From a virus, in the IMG/VR virus record IMGVR_UViG_3300042261_000591, positions 1-23,152 of that record: DNA of 23,152 bases, one strand, 5' to 3'. This document shows positions 4,238 to 8,288 of this stretch, in pieces. The notes beneath the pieces were generated by a model that searched no databases, was not told where the DNA came from, and was given only the letters and a program-made list of their open reading frames with translations. The translations under genes were made by a program, and so were the position numbers. The number at the start of each line of letters is the position of its first letter. Positions within the stretch are counted from its first letter, which is position 1.

Positions 4238-4401
4238 TTCGCGCCCTGACCCGTTCCCGCTCCGCTGACTTCCACCGTGCTACCATGCTCCGCCTCCTGA
4301 TCGCTGGCACCCTGCTGTGGTTGCTCTGGGAACCGATCCGCCCCGTGCGCCTTGTGACAGCAGAGGCACTGTACACTGCAGGCGACCTGATCCGCCGCTG
4401 A
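4234..4401 (+). CDS. Small membrane protein, 55 aa, coupled to the nuclease-like gene
   Basis: ATG 4234 overlaps the upstream TGA as ATGA, typical of translational coupling. It is the only cassette gene with such an overlap and it has no promoter of its own. After a basic N-terminus (MIRALTRSRSADFHRATMLR), a hydrophobic helix at about 18-33 (MLRLLIAGTLLWLLWE) is followed by a polar tail with RPVRLVTAEALYTAGDLI. The positive-inside rule predicts an N-in, single-pass protein. Similar small cyanophage proteins with the pattern W....R.VT...L....D.I are remembered but have no function. Coupling suggests a job linked to the nuclease-like protein. Confidence 0.6.
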   Translation: MIRALTRSRSADFHRATMLRLLIAGTLLWLLWEPIRPVRLVTAEALYTAGDLIRR

Positions 4402-4406
4402 CCCTG

Positions 4407-4424
4407 TAGACTTCTCTCAGTTCA
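4407..4424 (+). promoter_or_regulatory. Cassette promoter, copy 12
   Basis: TAGACT (weak -10) followed by tctctcagttca, a full downstream match. The ATG is 30 nt from the -10 start. Confidence 0.6.
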
Positions 4425-4436
4425 GACAACCAACCG

Positions 4437-4658
4437 ATGATGACCTTCGCCACCCTCTCCAACGATGAGATCGTCAAACTGCTTGACGACGCCAACGTCT
4501 GGCACGATGACGCCCAGTACGATGCCTGCTATGCCGAACTGGTGAAGCGCGACGCCCTCCCTGCTTACATGAGCGAAGACCTGGAGTGCGGCGCCTATGA
4601 TGACGATGCCGACCTGGAGTCCTACTCCCTGGAGTGCGCCTTCGGTCCTGAAGAGTGA
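4437..4658 (+). CDS. Very acidic small protein, 73 aa
   Basis: Starts at ATG 4437, or 4440 (MMTF). The product MMTFATLSNDEIVKLLDDAN then VWHDDAQYDACYAELVKRDA is helical. The C-terminal half is dominated by Asp and Glu (SEDLECGAYDDDADLESYSL), ending FGPEE. The strong negative charge resembles DNA-mimic or inhibitor peptides used by phages against host nucleoid or nuclease proteins, but that is a guess from charge alone. No family is recognised. The gene is followed by a 7-bp G-run/C-run hairpin. Confidence 0.65.
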   Translation: MMTFATLSNDEIVKLLDDANVWHDDAQYDACYAELVKRDALPAYMSEDLECGAYDDDADLESYSLECAFGPEE

Positions 4659-4663
4659 CACCT

Positions 4664-4690
4664 GAGGGGGTGTCCACCGATGCCCCCCTC
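4664..4690 (+). terminator. GAGGGGG/CCCCCTC hairpin
   Basis: A 7-bp stem (4664-4670 with 4684-4690) with a 13-nt loop, following the stop after 5 nt. No T-tract. Confidence 0.5.
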
Positions 4691-4707
4691 TCCCCCCACC
4701 GACCCCC

Positions 4708-4725
4708 TATAATTCTTTCAGATCA
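4708..4725 (+). promoter_or_regulatory. Cassette promoter, copy 13
   Basis: TATAAT followed by tctttcagatca, preceded by CCCCC. The ATG is 29 nt from the -10 start. The leader (aaacgaaacgac) is close to that of copy 5. Confidence 0.72.
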
Positions 4726-4736
4726 AACGAAACGAC

Positions 4737-4934
4737 ATGACCACGACCACCGACTTCTACATCAAGCGCACCTACGGGGACTTCTTCGGGAAGGTCTCCC
4801 ACGTGGACTTCATCGGTCCCTACGGTGAGGATCAGGAGTTCGCCGTTGCGATGCAGCGTGGGCACGACCAGCGCCGTGCCAAACCCGCTAAGATCCAGAT
4901 CATCAAATGGGAGTGGGTTCAGGGTAAGGACTGA
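4737..4934 (+). CDS. Small hypothetical protein, 65 aa
   Basis: A 65-aa protein starting MTTTTDFYIKRTYGDFFGKV. Aromatic-rich alternation (FYIKRTYGDFFGKVSHVDFIGPYG) suggests a small beta sheet. A basic segment with HDQRRAKPAKIQIIKWEWVQ follows. The C-terminal half is positively charged, so nucleic acid contact is possible but not shown. No family is recognised. The start has an ATG at 29 nt from TATAAT. The next cassette begins about 20 nt after the stop. Confidence 0.65.
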   Translation: MTTTTDFYIKRTYGDFFGKVSHVDFIGPYGEDQEFAVAMQRGHDQRRAKPAKIQIIKWEWVQGKD

Positions 4935-4954
4935 TCCTTCGTCCCCCTTCGTGC

Positions 4955-4972
4955 TACAATTCTCTCAGTTCA
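4955..4972 (+). promoter_or_regulatory. Cassette promoter, copy 14
   Basis: GTGCTACAAT continuing to a full TACAATTCTCTCAGTTCA. The ATG is 33 nt from the -10 start. Last of the series. Confidence 0.72.
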
Positions 4973-4987
4973 CACCCCACCCCTCCG

Positions 4988-5176
4988 ATGGCAATCTTCT
5001 CTCAGTGCAGCGACCTCCAGACCCGCGAAACCATGTGGGTCGCTCGCAAGACTGACGACGCACCTCAGACCCGCTACGCTGGACAGATCACCACCGCTGA
5101 GGGTTGGTGGTGGGCAGGGTGCCACGCCGACCGTTACCAGCAGGAAGCGGTCGATCGCCTGCCGCAGTGGGGGTGA
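4988..5176 (+). CDS. Small hypothetical protein, 62 aa
   Basis: A 62-aa protein starting MAIFSQCSDLQTRETMWVAR. The run AEGWWWAGCHADRY (three tryptophans, Cys, His) is unusual; with Cys7 it leaves a possible but unproven metal-binding set. The C-terminus is short and helical (QEAVDRLPQWG). No family is recognised. It is the last gene of the GC-rich block and is followed by the strongest terminator in the window. Confidence 0.6.
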   Translation: MAIFSQCSDLQTRETMWVARKTDDAPQTRYAGQITTAEGWWWAGCHADRYQQEAVDRLPQWG

Positions 5177-5208
5177 CCCCCGCCCCCGTGCGTTCGTGAT
5201 CCGCAGTG

Positions 5209-5249
5209 CCCCCCGTTCGCGGGGGGTCGCGGCGCCGCGCCGCGTTTTT
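5209..5249 (+). terminator. Tandem double-hairpin terminator with T-tract
   Basis: CCCCCC (5209-5214)/GGGGGG (5221-5226) with loop GTTCGC is followed 1 nt later by CGCGGCG (5228-5234)/CGCCGCG (5238-5244) with loop CCG, then TTTTT. This is the strongest terminator in the window, and base composition switches to AT-rich immediately after it. Confidence 0.85.
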
Positions 5250-5391
5250 AAAAAACGCTAACTACCCTAATCTATAAAGTGTTACCAAAGCGAGCTAAAA
5301 ATACACAAGGCACTTGAAAATTTTTTCGGTAATAAAAAATACACACAAGGTCGCTATATAATACCGAAAAATAAAATAATATTAAGGGCGG
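5250..5391 (+). promoter_or_regulatory. AT-rich control region with direct and inverted repeats
   Basis: A gene-free stretch. It holds a direct repeat (AAAAATACACAAGG at 5297-5310 and AAAAAATACACACAAGG at 5334-5350) and a 10-bp inverted repeat (TTTTTCGGTA 5322-5331, TACCGAAAAA 5362-5371). The inverted repeat arms flank and touch a -10 box, TATAAT 5357-5362. The arrangement suggests an operator for the gene at 5392. Confidence 0.5.
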
Positions 5392-5568
5392 ATGAAAAAA
5401 AATTTCGATGATAATATAGAAACCATCAGTGTTGATCCAATCACAGGTGAGTATTATGTTGTAATACCTGAGTGGATCGCTAATGAATTATCTTGGTACG
5501 AAGATACTGAGATTAAGTTTAATGTCGAGGGCGATGAAGTTGTTCTGAGTGAAAACAAAGGATCTTGA
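5392..5568 (+). CDS. MazE/AbrB-like small protein, 58 aa
   Basis: ATG 5392, with AAGGG 4-8 nt upstream as a Shine-Dalgarno. The product starts MKKNFDDNIETISVDPITGE and continues YYVVIPEWIANELSWYEDTE, IKFNVEGDEVVLSE. The layout, beta strand, IP then a short helix (EWIANEL), GDT/EDT-like turn, I.F.VEGDEVVL, matches the AbrB/MazE swapped-hairpin fold (I-P...L.....D.....DG..I.L). It may be a DNA-binding regulator or antitoxin-like protein. It is unusually acidic, which argues against strong DNA binding. The inverted repeat around its promoter fits autoregulation. No toxin partner is seen next to it. Confidence 0.6.
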   Translation: MKKNFDDNIETISVDPITGEYYVVIPEWIANELSWYEDTEIKFNVEGDEVVLSENKGS

Positions 5569-5594
5569 CGTTCCTCTATATAATATGTTATGAT
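5565..5594 (+). promoter_or_regulatory. Sigma70-like promoter
   Basis: TTGACG (5565-5570), 18-nt spacer, TATGAT (5589-5594). The -35 overlaps the preceding stop codon. A TATAAT at 5579 lies too close to this -35 to use it. ATG 5618 follows at 24 nt. This is the only place in the window with a recognisable -35 box. Confidence 0.5.
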
Positions 5595-5617
5595 CTGAAA
5601 TGTAATTACAATCAATT

Positions 5618-6385
5618 ATGGCTAAAGGATTTACTGTTAAAGCAAAAACTCCAGTCGTCGCCAAAAGCAATTCGAGCACCGAAGAATTCGATTACGATCT
5701 TGCCAAAGAAATGGTAAGAGGTAAAAGTATCGTTTTCTGCTTGCCAGGTCGCGGAGTTTCATACACTTACTTAAAAAATTTCGTACAACTTTGTTTTGAT
5801 CTGGTGCAAGCAGGTGCAAGTATCCAGATCTCTCAAGACTACAGTTCGATGGTAAACTTTGCACGTTGCAAGTGTCTAGGTGCAAATGTTCTTCGTGGAC
5901 CTGATCAAGTTCCCTGGGATGGAAAACTGAAATATGATTATCAACTCTGGATTGATAGTGATATTGTGTTTAACTCCAATAGTTTCTGGCAATTGGTTTT
6001 GATGGATAAAGATATCGCTGCAGGTTGGTATTGCACCGAAGATGGTCGTACTACATCTGTTGCACATTGGTTGGAAGAAGATGACTTCCGTAATAATGGT
6101 GGAGTGATGAATCACGAAACTCTCGAAAGCATCTCTAAGCGTCGTAAACCATTTACTGTAGACTACACTGGTTTTGGATGGCTTCTAATCAAATATGGTG
6201 TCTTCGAACACGCTGAGGTTAAGTATCCTTGGTTTGCTCCAAAGATGCAAGTCTTTGAGTCAGGTGATGTTCAAGATATGTGTGGTGAAGACGTTTCATT
6301 CTGTCTTGATGCCAAAGAAGCAGGATTTGAGATTTGGTGTGATCCTCGCATTCGCGTTGGTCACGAAAAGACTCGCGTTATCTGA
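5618..6385 (+). CDS. Glycosyltransferase-like protein (GT-A type), 255 aa
   Basis: A 255-aa protein. After a basic tail, SIVFCLPGRGVSYTYLKNF (37-55) opens a Rossmann-like nucleotide-sugar domain. DSD (113-115, in YQLWIDSDIVF) is the DxD metal and nucleotide-sugar motif. The segment at 223-250 (GEDVSFCLDAKEAGFEIW, then RIRVGHEK) fits the ED base plus GH ending common in GT-A glycosyltransferases. Similar genes are common in cyanomyoviruses. The acceptor is unknown: virion protein, modified phage DNA base or host surface glycan are all possible. It is preceded by a sigma70-like promoter and heads a compact run of genes. Confidence 0.75.
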   Translation: MAKGFTVKAKTPVVAKSNSSTEEFDYDLAKEMVRGKSIVFCLPGRGVSYTYLKNFVQLCFDLVQAGASIQISQDYSSMVNFARCKCLGANVLRGPDQVPWDGKLKYDYQLWIDSDIVFNSNSFWQLVLMDKDIAAGWYCTEDGRTTSVAHWLEEDDFRNNGGVMNHETLESISKRRKPFTVDYTGFGWLLIKYGVFEHAEVKYPWFAPKMQVFESGDVQDMCGEDVSFCLDAKEAGFEIWCDPRIRVGHEKTRVI

Positions 6386-6390
6386 TTCAT

Positions 6391-6558
6391 ATGGAAACAG
6401 AAGAAAGATATCACATCTATGTGGGTAATGAGAGAAAATTCTCTCATCTTACAGCAGAAGAATATTTTTCAATTATGGAGGATCTGTCGATTGAGTTTTA
6501 TGAGACGGGTTCTCCAAATCCCAAAACAATTCGTACTGAAATACTGAGGAACTATTGA
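6391..6558 (+). CDS. Small acidic hypothetical protein, 55 aa
   Basis: ATG 6391 starts 5 nt after the previous stop; TGA ends at 6558, 2 nt before the next ATG. The product starts METEERYHIYVGNERKFSHL and continues TAEEYFSIMEDLSIEFYETG. This is a beta strand, then a helix, then a polar tail. The tight spacing and AT-rich codon use match the neighbours, supporting a real operon member. No Shine-Dalgarno is obvious. No family is recognised. Confidence 0.65.
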   Translation: METEERYHIYVGNERKFSHLTAEEYFSIMEDLSIEFYETGSPNPKTIRTEILRNY

Positions 6559-6560
6559 TT

Positions 6561-6713
6561 ATGGCTGTAAAATCTAAAGTTGGTCTGAATAAGAGCGGTT
6601 ATATCCCTGGTAAACCGAAAAAGTCTCGTCAGGGAGATGGAATGGGAACCAAATACGCCGCTTCGTCTCGTAATGGAGCACGTAAAAAATACAGAGGACA
6701 GGGTAAGGGATGA
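6561..6713 (+). CDS. Conserved very basic cyanophage protein, 50 aa
   Basis: A 50-aa protein starting MAVKSKVGLNKSGYIPGKPK and ending SSRNGARKKYRGQGKG. It is dominated by Lys, Arg, Gly and Ser with almost no hydrophobic core, so it is probably disordered and nucleic-acid binding, or a scaffold-like virion component. I recall near-identical peptides (MAVKSKVGLNKSGYIPGKPKK) across cyanomyoviruses as hypothetical proteins. AGGA 11-14 nt upstream serves as the ribosome site. Its stop directly abuts the next start (TGAATG). Confidence 0.8.
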   Translation: MAVKSKVGLNKSGYIPGKPKKSRQGDGMGTKYAASSRNGARKKYRGQGKG

Positions 6714-7169
6714 ATGAAAGACCTTGAGGAATGGATAGAGAGAGTTAAACATTCACATCCAGACCTAAAAGGTTTTTCTATATGCCCTTTTGCAAAGGCA
6801 AATACCTATAAAATAGTCAAATCCCCAATAAACGACATCAAACCTCTCAATGAAGAGTTTGGTGTCGTTATTTTTGTGGTTGAGGATGATCTTGATATTG
6901 ATTATGGTTATCAAAAGATCGAAGAACTCAACGAAAAATACCCAAAATACAAATTTTTTGATGATTTTCGGGATGAACCCAGTTTTATTAATGGTGTTCA
7001 AACAAATAATGGGTTGTACAACTTAGTTTTGTATCAAGATACCGAATTTTTGACTAAAATGAGGAAAATTTTAGCAAAAACAGAGTATTATGACTTATGG
7101 GACGATGAGTATCTGAAAAAAATACTCGAAAAGGACTATAAAATAGTCCAAAAAATAAGAAATAAATAG
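6714..7169 (+). CDS. Hypothetical protein with CPFA motif, 151 aa
   Basis: ATG 6714 follows the previous TGA with no gap, with AAGGG at 6706-6710 as Shine-Dalgarno. The product has GFSICPFAKANTYKIV at about 20-35, then beta-alpha-beta segments (EFGVVIFVVEDDLDIDYGYQ, helix KIEELNEKYP) and a helical acidic-basic C-terminus. The CPFA(K) motif near the N-terminus recalls DUF1415, which carries LCPFA, but the rest does not convince me. It resembles uncharacterised cyanophage proteins with SICPFA. A catalytic cysteine is possible. AT-rich. Confidence 0.6.
   Translation: MKDLEEWIERVKHSHPDLKGFSICPFAKANTYKIVKSPINDIKPLNEEFGVVIFVVEDDLDIDYGYQKIEELNEKYPKYKFFDDFRDEPSFINGVQTNNGLYNLVLYQDTEFLTKMRKILAKTEYYDLWDDEYLKKILEKDYKIVQKIRNK
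7161..7168 (+). promoter_or_regulatory. Possible T4-type late promoter before speD
   Basis: AATAAATA (NATAAATA form) overlaps the previous gene's stop region, 37 nt before ATG 7205. It is in a naturally A-rich stretch, so a chance match is quite possible. Confidence 0.3.
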
Positions 7170-7204
7170 ATTTTTTGTGCATTTGTGCCTTGGAAAAGTT
7201 TTCG

Positions 7205-7531
7205 ATGGGTAAGCACCTGCTTCTAGAGGTGTATGATGTTGACTTTGAAGCGATTAATGATGTAGAAGCGCTTCAAAAAATAATGCTTCAGGGCATAGAA
7301 CGCGCAAAGATGACCGTTCTCAATGTATTTTCACACTGCTTTATACCACAAGGGTGTACGGTTGTCATTGCACTTGCAGAAAGTCACGTTTCCTGTCATA
7401 CTTGGCCAGAAAATGGATGCATTGCAATCGATGTTTACACGTGCGGAGAAGGAAATCCACGTTTAATCGCCATCGAGATGCTTAAACATTTAAATTCAAC
7501 TAACTATAATATAAGGGAAATATACAGATAA
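7205..7531 (+). CDS. speD: S-adenosylmethionine decarboxylase proenzyme
   Basis: A 108-aa SpeD-type enzyme that decarboxylates S-adenosylmethionine to supply aminopropyl groups for spermidine. E59-S60 in LAESHVS is the self-cleavage site that makes the pyruvoyl group. H65 (in HTWPENGCIAIDVYTCG) and C80 sit exactly 5 and 20 residues after S60, the spacing of His68 and Cys83 relative to Ser63 in the Thermotoga enzyme. The residue 8 before the Ser is Thr52, where Thermotoga has Ser. Start 7205 is preferred over the in-frame 7175 because it matches the family start (MGKHLL.E), with GGAAAAG 9-15 nt upstream. Such genes are known auxiliary metabolic genes in T4-like cyanophages. Confidence 0.93.
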   Translation: MGKHLLLEVYDVDFEAINDVEALQKIMLQGIERAKMTVLNVFSHCFIPQGCTVVIALAESHVSCHTWPENGCIAIDVYTCGEGNPRLIAIEMLKHLNSTNYNIREIYR

Positions 7532-7591
7532 GTTGCGCCAAGGGATAGCAACCCCTCTAAAAGTTCTGTTTAACCTTTTTGGAGAAAACAG

Positions 7592-7852
7592 ATGGCAACT
7601 AACCCCAATCCTGATAGAGATCGTGAATATATGTACCAAATGTGGGGTACGGATAAACTCATAACCGACTATAGTATGTTACCTGAGAATTATAAAAAAC
7701 AAGTGATACAAGAAATTATGCACGATGAGATTCCTGCTAAAAAGCATAATTTAACTGAACAAACTAAAATTCATGAGCAAATTCGTAATGATGAAGATTA
7801 CGATGATTGGGAATATGGGACTGAACCAACATACGGTTCTTCCTGGAAGTAG
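7592..7852 (+). CDS. Charged hypothetical protein, 86 aa
   Basis: ATG 7592 with GGAG at 7581-7584, a good Shine-Dalgarno. The product starts MATNPNPDRDREYMYQMWGT. It continues mostly helical and charged (YKKQVIQEIMHDEIPAKKHN) and ends in an acidic aromatic tail (NDEDYDDWEYGTEPTYGSSW). No membrane segment or catalytic motif is visible, and no family is recognised. A GTTGC/GCAAC stem-loop lies just after speD and before this gene. The gp25 late promoter starts 2 nt after its stop. Confidence 0.65.
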   Translation: MATNPNPDRDREYMYQMWGTDKLITDYSMLPENYKKQVIQEIMHDEIPAKKHNLTEQTKIHEQIRNDEDYDDWEYGTEPTYGSSWK

Positions 7853-7853
7853 G

Positions 7854-7861
7854 CATAAATA
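7854..7861 (+). promoter_or_regulatory. T4-type late promoter for the tail module
   Basis: CATAAATA, one base off the T4 late consensus TATAAATA, 32 nt before the gp25 ATG and just after the previous stop. The next two genes and the giant ORF follow with almost no gaps, so it may drive all of them. Confidence 0.65.
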
Positions 7862-7885
7862 ACTTTAGAAATTTCTACATAATAA

Positions 7886-8287
7886 ATGCCTGTACAGAGG
7901 GTATCAAGGGGGTTTAAAGATATTAGTTTATCTTTTGAACCCCATCCTGTTACTAAAGATCTGCCTGCTTTAACCAATGAGCGTGCAATTCTTCGTTCTG
8001 TCAGAAATTTAGTGCAAACAGTTCCTACCGAAAGAGTTTTTAACTCTGCCCTTGGTTCTGAGATTACACAAAGTTTATTCGAATTTGTTGATTATGGTAC
8101 GGCAGCAGTAGTTCGAGAGCAAATTATTACATCAATTAAAAACTTTGAGCCTAGAATTACTAATTTAGTCGTTGAAGTTGATCCACAACCAGACTTAAAT
8201 ACGTTTGAAGTTGATATTTCCTTTGATATTCTTGGTCAAGAAACTCCAGCGCAACAATTTACGTTCATATTAGAGGCAACTAGGTAA
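7886..8287 (+). CDS. 25: Baseplate wedge subunit gp25
   Basis: 133 aa, against 132 in T4 gp25. The start MPVQRVSRGFKDISLSFEPH, then NERAILRSVRNLVQTVPTER, the FNSALGSEI turn and LFEF, and the C-terminal EVDISFDI and F.LEATR are the standard gp25/gpW family features (sheath initiator in contractile tails). It is assembled into the baseplate wedge with gp6 and gp53 and nucleates sheath polymerisation. The start is supported by the late promoter. It is followed 1 nt later by gp6, the usual cyanomyovirus order. Confidence 0.95.
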   Translation: MPVQRVSRGFKDISLSFEPHPVTKDLPALTNERAILRSVRNLVQTVPTERVFNSALGSEITQSLFEFVDYGTAAVVREQIITSIKNFEPRITNLVVEVDPQPDLNTFEVDISFDILGQETPAQQFTFILEATR

Positions 8288-8288
8288 A

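Noticed and set aside
7175-7204. Upstream in-frame start for speD
   Set aside because: The extra MCICALEKFS is not part of the family, and the Shine-Dalgarno-like GGAAAAG is placed for ATG 7205.
7532-7591. GTTGC/GCAAC stem-loop after speD as a terminator
   Set aside because: It has a short 5-bp stem and an 11-nt loop, and a T-rich stretch follows only distantly, so it was not called as a terminator.
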